In this document: in pieces, positions 7,113 to 16,610 of the stretch
How positions within the stretch are numbered: position 1 is the stretch's first letter
Layout of the letters: every line of letters starts with the position of its first letter
NCBI GenBank assembly: GCA_965249775.1
Contig: OZ252253.1
Span: 2,728,001 to 2,792,000 of the forward strand
Origin: UBA822 sp965249775
GTDB lineage: Bacteria; Gemmatimonadota; Gemmatimonadetes; Longimicrobiales; Gaopeijiaceae
Length of the DNA stretch: 64,000 nucleotides
Direction of reading: 5' to 3'
The notes under the pieces: generated by a model
Databases searched by the model: none
The model's input: only the letters and a program-made list of their open reading frames with translations
What the model was told of the DNA's origin: nothing
Program-made: the position numbers and the translations under genes

Positions 7113-8867
7113 ATGACCGCAGTCGTACGAGCCACGCTCTACATCGCAGTTGTTCTTCTTTCTGGCCTGGCCAGCGCTCCGCTGGTGTACGCCCAGGAAG
7201 TCGGGGCTACGGACCGGATCAGGGCCATCCACCTCCTGCAAAGGGCCACGTACGGGCCCCGACCGGCGGATATCGACGCGGTGCTCTCCGCCGGGATCCC
7301 CGACTGGTTGGATCGCCAGCTCCACCCCGAGCGTATCGACGACGCTGAGCTTGGGCCTCTTCTGGCCCCGGTTCCCGTGGCGTCCATGAGCCTCGCCGAG
7401 CTCCTGAGGCAGTATCCTCCGCGCCAGGTGCTCCGGCCCGTTCGAGAGCTCCTCCAAGGCGACTCGCTCTCCGAGACGGAGCGGCGCGGACTTCGTCGTG
7501 AGCTCAGGGAGCACGGCCCGGGACGGATCCTGGCAGATCTGACCACTGCCCGCCTCGCGAGGGCCGTCCACTCGGAACGACAGCTCCAGGAGATGATGAC
7601 GGCGTTCTGGTTCGACCACTTCAACGTGTTCGGGGGTAAGGGTGACACTCGATGGCTGATCCCCGACTACGAGCGAAACGCCATACGGCCCCACGTATTC
7701 GGGAAGTTCGAGGACATGGTTCTGGCCACAGCCCAACATCCGGCCATGCTCTTCTACCTCGACAACTTCCAGAGCTTCGCCCCCGACAGCTCGCTTCAGA
7801 CCCGTGAGAGGCGGGACGTCATCGCCCAGCGCATGCGAAGGATGCCGCCCGAGGCCCGGGAGCAGGCGCGGCAGCGCATGGAGCAGCAGCAGCGCCGGCG
7901 CCAGCCCGGCCTCAACGAGAACTACGCCCGTGAGCTCCTGGAGCTCCATACGCTCGGTGTGGACGGAGGCTATACCCAGGCGGACGTCATCGACGTCGCC
8001 CGCATCCTCACGGGCTGGACATTCGGGGAGCAAAGAAGCCGAATGCAGATGCGTCGGGCTCAGGCGTCCTACGAGGACGGACGCCTCGTGCTGCCCGAAA
8101 TCGACTACGACGAGGCGTACCGGTTCCGATTCCGATCTGAAGTCCATGACGCCAGTGAGAAGACGGTCATGGGGCATGTCTTCGGGGCGGGCGGCGGCCA
8201 GGAGGAGGGTGTCGAGTTGATTCGCATGCTCGCCCGCCACCCGTCCACGGCCCGGCACGTCGCAACCCAGCTGGCCACCCGGTTCGTCGCGGACGAGCCG
8301 CCCGCCGCCCTGGTGGACCATCTCGCCGACGTCTTCCTGGCCACCGAAGGTGATCTGCGGGAGGTGACGAGGGCGCTGTTCACATCAGACGAGCTCTACG
8401 ACCCGACAGTCGTGGCCAACCGGGTGAAGTCCCCGTTCCTCCTGGTGGCCAGCACGTTACGCATGACCCATGCCCGTATGCCGAACGCGCGGCCGTTGAT
8501 GGAGCCACTTCGTTCCTTGGGTGAGGCACCCTACATGGCCGAGCCCCCCACCGGATATCCGGAGACGAGCGCCCAGTGGGCCTCGGGCGGAGCCATGCTG
8601 ACCCGCATGAACTTCGCCACCGCCTACGCTAGCGGTCAGTCGAGGGGCGTGGGGCCCGACGGCGATCGCCTGTTCGGGGGAATCCGCAGTCGGGGCGGAT
8701 CAGGCCTCTCCGGCCTAGTGGACGCCCTTCTTCCCGGCACCGACACCGTTGAGCTCATCGCCATCATCCAGGAGGACTTCCAGGCAAATCCCCCGGATGG
8801 CGAGAGAGAAAGCGGCGCCCGGATCCTGAGCTTGATCCTGGGCTCACCCGAATTCCAGAGGCACTGA
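7113..8867 (+). CDS. DUF1800 family secreted protein
   Basis: Exported protein of about 584 residues with a signal peptide ending in VYAQ. The DUF1800 core is recognisable: HLLQRATYGPRPADID near the start, MTAFWFDHFNVF in the middle, then LNENYARELLELHTLGVDGGYTQADV followed by ARILTGWTF. The biochemical role of the family is not known to me; members usually occur next to a DUF1501 gene, as here. I prefer ATG 7113 because GGGAG lies 7 bases upstream and gives a clean signal peptide. ATG 7083 is the alternative and lacks a ribosome site. The stop overlaps the DUF1501 start (TGATG), so the two are coupled and probably act together in the periplasm or outside. A Q/R-rich stretch around residues 240-272 is likely disordered. 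Confidence 0.85.
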   Translation: MTAVVRATLYIAVVLLSGLASAPLVYAQEVGATDRIRAIHLLQRATYGPRPADIDAVLSAGIPDWLDRQLHPERIDDAELGPLLAPVPVASMSLAELLRQYPPRQVLRPVRELLQGDSLSETERRGLRRELREHGPGRILADLTTARLARAVHSERQLQEMMTAFWFDHFNVFGGKGDTRWLIPDYERNAIRPHVFGKFEDMVLATAQHPAMLFYLDNFQSFAPDSSLQTRERRDVIAQRMRRMPPEAREQARQRMEQQQRRRQPGLNENYARELLELHTLGVDGGYTQADVIDVARILTGWTFGEQRSRMQMRRAQASYEDGRLVLPEIDYDEAYRFRFRSEVHDASEKTVMGHVFGAGGGQEEGVELIRMLARHPSTARHVATQLATRFVADEPPAALVDHLADVFLATEGDLREVTRALFTSDELYDPTVVANRVKSPFLLVASTLRMTHARMPNARPLMEPLRSLGEAPYMAEPPTGYPETSAQWASGGAMLTRMNFATAYASGQSRGVGPDGDRLFGGIRSRGGSGLSGLVDALLPGTDTVELIAIIQEDFQANPPDGERESGARILSLILGSPEFQRH

Positions 8868-10189
8868 TGAACGACATCGGGAGGCGGATCTTCGTCAAGC
8901 AAGGCGCCCTTGCCCTCACGGCCCTGGGGCTACCGCCCGACTTTCTGCTTCAGCCACTCTTGGCTGGCACGCAGGGTCTGGACCGGAAGAAGACGCTCAT
9001 CTGCATCTTCCAGCGGGGAGCCGTGGACGGGCTGTCCATGGTGGTCCCGTTCGGAGAGCGCGGGTACTACGAGTCTCGCCGGAGCATCGGGATCCAGGCG
9101 CCGGGCTCCGGGCAGGGGAGCGCTCTCGATCTGGACGGCCTCTTCGGGCTGCACCCGGCGCTGAAGCCCCTCGACGAGCTCTACCGCCGCAACGAGATGG
9201 CCGTCGTCCACGCCGTGGGATCACCGCACCCCACCCGTTCCCACTTCGACGCCCAGGATTTCATGGAGACGGGAACGCCCGGTGTGAAGTCCACGAGCGA
9301 CGGCTGGCTCAATCGGGTGCTGCAGGACACCGCGTGCGCCGAGTGCGGAGGCCGTACGCTCCAGAACCCCACCGCCCACGCGGCTGACCACGCCGCCGGC
9401 CAGGTGGCCATGGCCACGGTCCCGTCGCTCAGGGGAGTCGCGATGACGAGTGCCCTGCCCCGGGTGCTGAAGGGCGATCATCCCGCACTCGCCATTGAGA
9501 ACCTGAGCGGCTTCGGCGTGCGCAGTGACGATCAGGTGGGATCGGCCTTCCGACGCCTCTATCGCACTGAAAGAGGAGACGCAGTCTCAGCCGCCGCCGA
9601 GGAGGCGTTCGAGGCAGTTCGCGTCTTGGAGACCATCGATCCCGGTAGCTACCAGCCGTCGGGCGACGCCGAGTACCCGAACGGAGATTTCGGCCGGTCT
9701 CTCCGGCAAATCGCCCAGCTCGTGAAGGCCGATGTTGGAGTTGAGATCACCTTCACCGACCTCGGTGGATGGGATACGCACGTACGCCAGGGCGGCGCTC
9801 AGGGGCAGCTAGCAGGCCGCCTCGGGGAGTTGAGCGAGGGAATCCGGGCTCTCTACGACGACCTGGGCGATCGCATGGAGGACGTCGTGATCCTGACCAT
9901 GTCCGAGTTCGGACGCACGGTGGCGGAGAATGGCTCCGGCGGAACGGATCACGGCCACGCGAACTGCATGCTGGCTCTGGGCGGATCCGTGAGAGGCGGC
10001 CGCATCTTGGGTGACTGGCCGAGTCTCGAGCGCGAGATGCTATACGAGGGTCGCGACCTGGCCGTCACAACGGACTTCCGCGACGTGTTCGCGGAAGTGG
10101 TCTCGGGACACCTGGGTGCCGAGCACCTGGACCGGATCTTCCCTGGGTTCGGCGGTGACCCTGCCCGCTATCGGGGCGTGCTGGGATAG
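8867..10189 (+). CDS. DUF1501 family protein with Tat-like signal
   Basis: A 440-residue protein of the DUF1501 family, related to the sulfatase/alkaline phosphatase fold. The N-terminus GRRIFVKQGALALTALGL resembles a twin-arginine (RRxFVK) signal, so it is probably exported folded. Family landmarks are FQRGAVDGLSMVVPFGE, PHPTRSHFDAQDFMETG, TDLGGWDTHVRQGGAQGQLA, LTMSEFGRTVAENGSGGTDHGHA and the C-terminal RDVFAEVVSGHLG. The His/Asp/Glu residues in WDTH and GTDHGHA are likely metal ligands by analogy with that fold, which is inference. It is coupled to the DUF1800 gene by a 1 bp overlap. Substrate unknown. Confidence 0.85.
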   Translation: MNDIGRRIFVKQGALALTALGLPPDFLLQPLLAGTQGLDRKKTLICIFQRGAVDGLSMVVPFGERGYYESRRSIGIQAPGSGQGSALDLDGLFGLHPALKPLDELYRRNEMAVVHAVGSPHPTRSHFDAQDFMETGTPGVKSTSDGWLNRVLQDTACAECGGRTLQNPTAHAADHAAGQVAMATVPSLRGVAMTSALPRVLKGDHPALAIENLSGFGVRSDDQVGSAFRRLYRTERGDAVSAAAEEAFEAVRVLETIDPGSYQPSGDAEYPNGDFGRSLRQIAQLVKADVGVEITFTDLGGWDTHVRQGGAQGQLAGRLGELSEGIRALYDDLGDRMEDVVILTMSEFGRTVAENGSGGTDHGHANCMLALGGSVRGGRILGDWPSLEREMLYEGRDLAVTTDFRDVFAEVVSGHLGAEHLDRIFPGFGGDPARYRGVLG

Positions 10190-10247
10190 AGGCTCGGCGG
10201 TCGCCCTCGGCGCGTCGATCGGCGCAGCCGGCAACCACGACGAGAGG

Positions 10248-11675
10248 TCAGGCGCTCATGGCCTTTGGACGAATATTCTGATTGAGCCGGAACAGATTTG
10301 TCGGATCATAGCGGTTCTTGAGCTCGACCAGACGTTGGAAGCTAGACCCGTACGCCGACTCGAGCCGTCCCCCTTCTTCCTCGGTCATGAAATTCACATA
10401 CGCTTCGCCGGTGGCGTACTGGCCCATGGCACTCCAAACGTTTCGGCACCAGCCGATGCCACTCTCGTCCAACGACGCATCGCTCCAACGGCCGTGGCAG
10501 TTCATGATGAACTTGGCGCTACGCCCTTGGTAGGCGGTCGCGTCGTCGGATACGCGTCCTTGGGCGCCCCCGAGCTGGGCGAAAAAAATGTCGCTTTGGG
10601 GGTCCGGAAGTTTCTCGACGTAACCCAAGATGGTGTCGATCATCGCATCGCTCATCTCGGCGAAGTCGTGCGTCTTCCAGTAGTTACGCTCGCCCGGGGT
10701 CAAGTCCGGGTCGAACGCCTGCTGCCAGTCTGCGAAGGGCTGGGGGCCGATCACATCGGCAATCGGGTTGCCTGTTGCACGCAGGGGAGCTAGCGCAATC
10801 TCGCCGTCCGAGATGTCCCCCGTGTACATGGCGGCAAGAACCAGGATCTCGGTGCCATGCACCTCTTCGGGGAGAAACGGCGCCGGCGGCGCCTTCCTCA
10901 GCACCGCCCACACGGTGAGCTCGTCCGGCGCGTCCTCGACGAAGTCCCGGTACGCCTGGAGTATCGGCTTCGCCCCCGAGAACGGATGGACGATCAGGCC
11001 CGCAAGGATCTCGGGACCGACGGAATGAGCCTGGAACTCGAAGGAGGTGACGACGCCGAAGTTGCCGCCGCCGCCCCGGAGCCCCCAAAAGAGATCCGAG
11101 TTCTCCGATTCGCTCGCGACCACGACACTCCCGTCAGCCAGCACGACCCGCGCCGAGAGCAGGTTGTCGACCGTCATTCCGTATTTGCGACTGAGCCATC
11201 CGAAACCGCCTCCGAGCGTCAGGCCGGCGATACCCGTCGTGGAGTTGATGCCCGTCGGCACGGCCAGGCCGTAAGCCTGAGTTGCGGCGTCCAGATCGCC
11301 CAACGTCGCCCCCGGTTCGACACGGACTGTTCGGGAGTCAGGATCGACGTCCACGGCCTTCATTTTCCTGAACGAGATCGTCACGCCGCCGTCGCATACG
11401 GCGTTCCCGGCGATGTTGTGGCCGGCCCCGAAGATGGAGAGCCGTATCCCATGCTCGGCCGCGAACTGCACCGCGTGGCTCACGTCACCCGCGGACCCGC
11501 ACTCGATGATGAGGCCGGGTCGACGATCGACCATGGCGTTCCAAAGCGATCTAGCTTCGTCGTACTGAGCCGAGACCGGCGTGAACAAGTCGCCTACGAG
11601 CGCAGCGCCGAAGGCTGCGACCGCATCTTCGCTGACTGAGACCCTTCCACCGTCGAGCGTCGTGAGATCGGGCAT
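10248..11675 (-). CDS. FAD-linked oxidase (BBE-type, vanillyl-alcohol-oxidase fold)
   Basis: A 475-residue FAD-binding oxidoreductase with the PCMH-type FAD domain (FGAGHNIAGNAVCDGGVTIS near residue 83, then TGIAGLTLGGGFGWLSRKYG) and a C-terminal BBE segment YDPTNLFRLNQNI. The histidine in GAGHN aligns with the residue that binds FAD covalently. The second, cysteinyl link of berberine-bridge enzymes seems absent: the site reads GINSTTG with no cysteine. It probably oxidises an alcohol, sugar or phenolic and reduces oxygen or a carrier; the substrate is unknown. ATG 11675 has GGAG 6 bases upstream; ATG 11687 adds four residues. No secretion signal is obvious. It is convergent with the DUF1501 gene. 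Confidence 0.82.
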   Translation of the reverse strand: MPDLTTLDGGRVSVSEDAVAAFGAALVGDLFTPVSAQYDEARSLWNAMVDRRPGLIIECGSAGDVSHAVQFAAEHGIRLSIFGAGHNIAGNAVCDGGVTISFRKMKAVDVDPDSRTVRVEPGATLGDLDAATQAYGLAVPTGINSTTGIAGLTLGGGFGWLSRKYGMTVDNLLSARVVLADGSVVVASESENSDLFWGLRGGGGNFGVVTSFEFQAHSVGPEILAGLIVHPFSGAKPILQAYRDFVEDAPDELTVWAVLRKAPPAPFLPEEVHGTEILVLAAMYTGDISDGEIALAPLRATGNPIADVIGPQPFADWQQAFDPDLTPGERNYWKTHDFAEMSDAMIDTILGYVEKLPDPQSDIFFAQLGGAQGRVSDDATAYQGRSAKFIMNCHGRWSDASLDESGIGWCRNVWSAMGQYATGEAYVNFMTEEEGGRLESAYGSSFQRLVELKNRYDPTNLFRLNQNIRPKAMSA

Positions 11676-11723
11676 GGTGTTCTCCATGGATATTGTTCTC
11701 AGGGAGCTGGATTCGCTTGGCGG

Positions 11724-11750
11724 GCTAGAAACCGAGGGAGTACAGTAGGG
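11724..11750 (-). repeat. Degenerate copy of the dispersed intergenic repeat
   Basis: The plus strand reads CTAGAAACCGAGGGAGTACA, close to copy 1 (CTAGAAGGCTGTTGAAGGAG then TACAG) but with the ACAG half-site eroded. Like copy 1 it lies just upstream of a minus-strand gene, here the FAD oxidase. Confidence 0.45.
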
Positions 11751-11919
11751 ATCGATATACAGGGCGCCAAGGCCTGTTCGAAGTCCTCCGACTAGTTGGC
11801 CCTCGCCAATGCGCGGCGCGTCCCCCTCTACATCACACTCACTCGTCCACCACTTCCTACAATACCTTGGATCTAGGACTGTAAGCAGCCTCCGAACCGC
11901 GAGCATCTCCCTGACCGAC

Positions 11920-13767
11920 ATGGCCACACCGACCCGAGACCACAGACCTGCCCTCTGGTTGCTGTCTCTCCTGTGTGCAACGGCGCTGGCCTACCTGGGC
12001 TTCCTTAGCGTCAACAACCACTTCCTGTGGTACGACGATGAGGGGTACATGATGATCTCGCTGCAGGGCGTGCTGGAGGGACGCGCGCTCTACACCGACA
12101 TCTACTCGCAGTATGGACCGTTCTACTACCAACTGCGCGAGCTGATCTTCCGAGTACTGGGCCTGCAGGTGGACCACGACACCAACCGGATGATCGCGCT
12201 CTTCGGATGGATGCTGTCCGCCGCCATGTTCGCCCTTATCGTCTTCCGCATCACCCGCGACCGGGCGGCCGCGCTCTTCTCCTTCGTATTCGCCTTCCTC
12301 TTCCTGGAGGTCGTGGTCAAGGAACCCGGGCACCCGCAGCAAACCTCTTTCCTGTTGCTTGCTTGTGGCCTGGTGCTGATGACCCGCCGCATGGACCGCT
12401 GGACGGTGGCGGCCCTGGGAGCCACCACGGCCGCGTTGACGCTTACGAAGGTCAATGTGGGGGCGTTCTTGTTTCTCTCCCTTGCCCCCGTCCTCTTCTC
12501 GACGTTGAAGGCAGAGCGCGTTCGGACCCTTGGGCTGGCCGCGTCGTACGGGGCGATCGTCTTCTTGGGGGTGACCCTGGCGATCACCAGCTTCGATTGG
12601 GGAAGCCTCCACCTGGCGCTGACGGTCGTTCTGAGCGCGTCGTCCGTCTTTCTGGCTCTCCGTGCTCATCCTCCAGCCGCCAAGGCTCCCGCAACAAACA
12701 TCGCGGCGTTCGCAGCAGGCGCGGCGGCCGTCGGAGGCGTCTCCATAGGGTTGGTCCTGTTGAGGGGAACGCAGATCTCGGATCTGCTGTGGGCCATACT
12801 CCTTCAGCACACGGCGCTCGCCGAAGGCGTCCGGCTGGAGTTTCCATGGTATGCCACGGCCGCGGCGGCCGCGGGGCTTGCGGCTGCGGCCTACTTGGTC
12901 CGATCACCGGGCAGCGACCGGTGGGCGGCTCTGGACCCCGTCAAAGTCGTGTATGGCACCGCGCTTCTGGCCTTGGCGATCGCGGCTTTTGTCATCGAGA
13001 GCAATGTGAGCCTCGACTTCGGTACAGTCCTACGCGGTAACGCCAGGCTTCTCTGGCACCTGGCGCCGGGTTTCGCCTGGCTCGTCGTGGTTCCCGGGAA
13101 GGAGGGAACGCCCGAGGCTCGAGCCGCGTTGGCGATGACCGCCGTCCTGTCCGTGCTGATCGCGTTCCCCGTCGTGGGGAGCCAGATCACGTACTCCGCG
13201 ATCCTCCTCACGGCGGTGGCGATCCTTATCCTGAAGGACGTTGTCGCGGCGTCGGTTTCCTCACCAGAGAGCCGCCTCGGCTCCACGGCCCGCCTTTGTC
13301 AGCTCACTCTCGTCGCCGGACTGGCCCTGGCTCTGCCTCTGCGTGTGGCCTTGGCTCACCGCACCTACCACTTCGAGAGCTCCGACCCGAACCTGCCGGG
13401 CGCCGCCCGGCTCCGCCTACCCCCCCCGGTGGCGGAGCTGTACTCGACGTTGGCTCGGGACCTCTCACGGGATTGCGACGCCTTCATGTCTCTCAATGGC
13501 GTGAACAGCCTCTACTACTGGACGGGCATGAAGCCGCCTACAGGATCGAATATGACCGTGTGGCCGCACTACTTCACACCGGATCAACAGGCCGCCATCA
13601 TCGATGTGCTGGATGGCGTACGGCGCCCCTGCGTTCTGTATTTCGAGCCCTACGGATACCTGAATACCAGGCACCTCGAGACGGAGCAGGGGCTGTTCGG
13701 CCGCTATGTCCTTGAGGAGTACACACCCTCGTGGGTTGCGGGACAGTACACCCTGTACGCGAAGTAG
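11920..13767 (+). CDS. Polytopic GT-C (family 39-like) glycosyltransferase
   Basis: A 615-residue inner-membrane protein with about ten or more hydrophobic helices. After the first helix comes FLWYDDEGYMMISLQGVLEGRALYTDIYSQYGP. That acidic DDEG loop is the catalytic position of GT-C enzymes (PMT/ArnT-like), which move a sugar from a polyprenyl-phosphate donor on the periplasmic side. The C-terminal 150 residues form a soluble tail with SLNGVNSLYYWTG. I start at ATG 11920, just before the first helix; a longer frame to 11809 adds only an atypical 37-residue leader. It converges, with 10 bp between, on an operon carrying two GT2 enzymes, one of which could make the lipid-linked donor. The acceptor is unknown. 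Confidence 0.68.
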   Translation: MATPTRDHRPALWLLSLLCATALAYLGFLSVNNHFLWYDDEGYMMISLQGVLEGRALYTDIYSQYGPFYYQLRELIFRVLGLQVDHDTNRMIALFGWMLSAAMFALIVFRITRDRAAALFSFVFAFLFLEVVVKEPGHPQQTSFLLLACGLVLMTRRMDRWTVAALGATTAALTLTKVNVGAFLFLSLAPVLFSTLKAERVRTLGLAASYGAIVFLGVTLAITSFDWGSLHLALTVVLSASSVFLALRAHPPAAKAPATNIAAFAAGAAAVGGVSIGLVLLRGTQISDLLWAILLQHTALAEGVRLEFPWYATAAAAAGLAAAAYLVRSPGSDRWAALDPVKVVYGTALLALAIAAFVIESNVSLDFGTVLRGNARLLWHLAPGFAWLVVVPGKEGTPEARAALAMTAVLSVLIAFPVVGSQITYSAILLTAVAILILKDVVAASVSSPESRLGSTARLCQLTLVAGLALALPLRVALAHRTYHFESSDPNLPGAARLRLPPPVAELYSTLARDLSRDCDAFMSLNGVNSLYYWTGMKPPTGSNMTVWPHYFTPDQQAAIIDVLDGVRRPCVLYFEPYGYLNTRHLETEQGLFGRYVLEEYTPSWVAGQYTLYAK

Positions 13768-13777
13768 GACCGGCCCC

Positions 13778-14533
13778 TCAGGCCTTTCTCCACACGGCCA
13801 GAACCGACTTCCCCAGCGCATAAAGAGTCAGGGGATCCATGACTCGAGACAGAGGGACCAGCAGCCGATCCCAGACTTCGACGTCACGCCGGGCAACCAC
13901 CGCCTTCCTGAGCAGGAACCGGTTCGCGGCCGACGCCAGGATCCCGGCTGCATCCAAATAGCGGAGGCGCACCAGCGTGGTCCCTTCCGGCTGCAAGGCG
14001 GCAAGGCTCTTCTTCGTGTACCGGCGGAAGTGCCCGATCTCTCTGTCGAACGGGGAGTAGAGCCAGGGATGAGCAGGACCCAGGACCACCAGGTGTCCAC
14101 GGGCCTTCAACCGGGCGACGGCCGTCAGCAGCTCGGATGCGTCGTGTTCGATGTGCTCGAGCACGTCGATGTAGAGGATCGTGTCGAACTGCGCCTCGGC
14201 AGGCACCGAGTCCATGGTCCCCTCGACGATCGTGCAACGGTCCGGCGGCCACTGCCCGCTCTCCAACATCCGGCGCAGGCCTTCGGCCATACCCGGATCG
14301 GGCTCGAGGCACACCCATTCCTCGCCTAGGGAGTGCGCCCGCTCGGTGTTCGCGCCCAGGCCAGCTCCGACTTCGAGCACTCGTCCCCGTATGAACGGCC
14401 GCATCTGGGAAAGGAAGTACCGCTTCCAGTTGTTCGCGTGTCGGAACAGGTCGAGCTCGGTGCCTGGGTAGGCGAACGGCTTCTCAGAGTCCGGCCCCAC
14501 CCGTCTGCCCGACTCAGCACCGGGTTCCGTCAT
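13778..14533 (-). CDS. Class I SAM-dependent methyltransferase
   Basis: A 251-residue Rossmann methyltransferase. Motif I is VLEVGAGLGANTERA (about residue 52), the acidic tip of strand 2 is VCLEPD, and motif IV is FDTILYIDVLEHIEHDASELL. The family usually acts on small molecules or lipid/sugar intermediates. The pattern resembles methyltransferases placed beside dolichol-phosphate-type GT2 genes, which is the case here: its ATG at 14533 comes 5 bases after the GT2 stop. Substrate unknown; a glycan or lipid-linked sugar is the natural guess from context. Longer upstream frame is only a shadow of the GT2 gene. Confidence 0.8.
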   Translation of the reverse strand: MTEPGAESGRRVGPDSEKPFAYPGTELDLFRHANNWKRYFLSQMRPFIRGRVLEVGAGLGANTERAHSLGEEWVCLEPDPGMAEGLRRMLESGQWPPDRCTIVEGTMDSVPAEAQFDTILYIDVLEHIEHDASELLTAVARLKARGHLVVLGPAHPWLYSPFDREIGHFRRYTKKSLAALQPEGTTLVRLRYLDAAGILASAANRFLLRKAVVARRDVEVWDRLLVPLSRVMDPLTLYALGKSVLAVWRKA

Positions 14534-14538
14534 GGGCC

Positions 14539-15519
14539 CTACGGGACGCCGCGCTCGAACACGACGTCGTCCCTGGCCACGAAGTAGTGGAAGTCCCGTG
14601 CCGGAAGAAAATCCAGTCGACTCCGCGAGTTCAGGACCAATAAGCTGAAGACCACCGACAGGAAGACGAAAGTGAGCCCGACGCTGACGACCTGAACGAT
14701 GACGGTGCCAAGCCACGATGGACTGTCCGCCGCTCCCAGATAGCCGTAGACGAAGAGGGTCACGACCGCCAAGCCGACGGCCCCCGCCACCCCTAGGCTG
14801 AACAGGAAGAGGCGCGTGCCCACCGTCTCTCCGAACACAGCGATGGCCGCGAGTCCGTGCGTCACGAGTGAGACTGAGTTCATCTTGCTGATGCCGTCCA
14901 GCCGCTTTCGCCTGGCGGTCGGAATGGACGTGTGCGGTGTCGTGGACGCCAGGACGCAGGCTGCGTAGTGGCTCCACAGGTGGGGGTTGGTCACGAGGGC
15001 CCCGACAAGCGCACGCGGCACCACGCTGAAGTTGCCCACCCTCGTGTTCTCGCCGGTCAGCAGCTTGTGCAGCGTGCGATACACCAAGTAGCCGATCCTG
15101 AACGGCAGCCGCTCAGAGCGCTTGGCCCGTGCGGCAAAGACGATGCTCTCGCCCTTGAGCTCATGGGCTCGGTCCAGAAGCCGAACGGCGTCTTCAGGAG
15201 CGTCTTCACCGTCGGCGTCCATCAGCAGAATGGAGTCGAAGTCGAGCTTCGCGTCCGCATGGCACAGGCCGACGGCGATGGCCCGTTGATGCCCCAGATT
15301 CCTCCTCAACACCAATAACCGCAACGAAGCGATGGTCCTCCGGTCCGCATCAGACCAGTCCGGCGGGGCTTGTGTCGACCCGTCATCCACCACGACCACA
15401 TGAAGCTCTTCCGGCCGCTCCGCGAACACGGCGCCCACCTGCTCGAGGAGTCGGGTGCACGACTCCCAATCGTCCCTGACTGGCAGGATGAGAAGCACTT
15501 TCTCCTCGAGTGGTGTCAC
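14539..15519 (-). CDS. GT2 glycosyltransferase with C-terminal membrane helices
   Basis: A 326-residue protein: an N-terminal GT-A domain (LLILPVRDDWESC at 9-21, VVVVDDGSTQ, and the metal-binding LLMDADGEDAPED) followed by two membrane helices (about 235-260 and 270-300). This is the layout of polyprenyl-phosphate sugar synthases such as DPM1/GtrB. It may supply a lipid-linked sugar for the GT-C enzyme encoded convergently. The start is a GTG at 15519 within a GTGA overlap with the queG stop, so translation is coupled. SKMNSVSLVTHG near residue 217 matches the conserved region before the helices. Confidence 0.8.
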   Translation of the reverse strand: MTPLEEKVLLILPVRDDWESCTRLLEQVGAVFAERPEELHVVVVDDGSTQAPPDWSDADRRTIASLRLLVLRRNLGHQRAIAVGLCHADAKLDFDSILLMDADGEDAPEDAVRLLDRAHELKGESIVFAARAKRSERLPFRIGYLVYRTLHKLLTGENTRVGNFSVVPRALVGALVTNPHLWSHYAACVLASTTPHTSIPTARRKRLDGISKMNSVSLVTHGLAAIAVFGETVGTRLFLFSLGVAGAVGLAVVTLFVYGYLGAADSPSWLGTVIVQVVSVGLTFVFLSVVFSLLVLNSRSRLDFLPARDFHYFVARDDVVFERGVP

Positions 15520-16610
15520 GTCGTCCTCGATTCGCGGGCCTCATCGGTGCCAACCCTATCCAACGCCCAGGCCGCATGCTCGCGCACCAGTGACTCTGCA
15601 TCGTCGAGGGCCCTGACGAGAACGGGCACCGCCTCCGCGGCCCCCCAGTTGCCCAGCGCCACACAGACGTTGCGCAGCAGCCCGGCCCGCTTGGCTCTCT
15701 TGATGGGCGAGTTGCGAAAGAGCTCGCGAAACCCCTCGTCGTCCAGAACAAGCAGCTCGTCGGCCAGGTCCACCAGGGACGGCCCATCCAAGCCTTCCCT
15801 CACCCGATAGGCCTCCTCTTCCACCGGCCGGGTGAACCGCTCATTCCACGGGCAGACCTCCTGGCAGATGTCGCACCCATACACCCGATTCCCCATCAGC
15901 GGCCGGAGCTCGACGGGTATGGAGCCTCGGTGCTCGATCGTCAGGTAGGAGATGCACCGCGGGGCGTCCATCACCGGCGCCCCCGACGCATCCCGCCCCA
16001 GCAACGCCCCGGTGGGGCATGCATCCAAACAACTCCGGCACGTCCCGCAGTGGTCCTCCTCGAACGGAGCATCCACATCGAGATCCAGATCCAGGAGCAG
16101 TAGCCCTAGAAAGAAGTAGGAACCCCGCTTCGGGTGGATCAGCATCGTGTTCTTCCCGAACCAGCCGACGCCCGCACGCACGGCCAGCTCCCGCTCCAGA
16201 ATGGGACCCGTATCCACGTAGACGCGTCCCTCGACGGGACCTTCCACCGACACCTCGATCCACCGGTGGAGCTCGAGAAGCCGCTTCTCGACGACGCCGT
16301 GGTAATCCTGGCCGCGTGCGTAGCGGGCGATCACGCCCCGCGCCGGATCGGCTGGGACACCGGGGGGATCCTCCTGGAAGTACTCGTGCCCGACCACGAC
16401 CGCCGACCGGACCGACGGCAACGTCCGTCGGAGATCGGCGCGGCGCGCGACGGCGTCCTCACGTGCGAGGTAGCCCATGTCCCCGTGCCTGCCGTCCTCC
16501 ACCCACTCTCGGTAGAGGTCCATGTGGTTGCTCGCCTCGACCGAGGCAACTCCAACAAGACTGAAGCCCAGCTCTCGAGCCTGCTCCTTGAGGCGGGTCG
16601 TGAGTGTCAC
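15516..16610 (-). CDS. queG: Epoxyqueuosine reductase
   Basis: Cobalamin- and iron-sulfur-dependent enzyme that reduces epoxyqueuosine to queuosine in tRNA, the last step of the pathway. The 364-residue product has the QueG core with Asp133 in YVDTGPILERE, then two [4Fe-4S] motifs: CGTCRSCLDACP (Cys188, 191, 194, 198) and CDICQEVCPW (Cys246, 249, 253). A C-terminal HEAT-like repeat (VALGNWGAAEAVPVLVRAL) follows, as in most QueG proteins. The start is a GTG at 16610 in a GTGA overlap with the upstream glycosyltransferase. Its position inside a glycosyltransferase operon is odd; queE, another gene of the same pathway, lies about 6 kb away at 22447. Confidence 0.92.
   Translation of the reverse strand: MTLTTRLKEQARELGFSLVGVASVEASNHMDLYREWVEDGRHGDMGYLAREDAVARRADLRRTLPSVRSAVVVGHEYFQEDPPGVPADPARGVIARYARGQDYHGVVEKRLLELHRWIEVSVEGPVEGRVYVDTGPILERELAVRAGVGWFGKNTMLIHPKRGSYFFLGLLLLDLDLDVDAPFEEDHCGTCRSCLDACPTGALLGRDASGAPVMDAPRCISYLTIEHRGSIPVELRPLMGNRVYGCDICQEVCPWNERFTRPVEEEAYRVREGLDGPSLVDLADELLVLDDEGFRELFRNSPIKRAKRAGLLRNVCVALGNWGAAEAVPVLVRALDDAESLVREHAAWALDRVGTDEARESRTT

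Noticed and set aside
7077..8321. 414-residue minus-strand frame
   Set aside because: Antisense to the DUF1800 gene with no recognisable domain.
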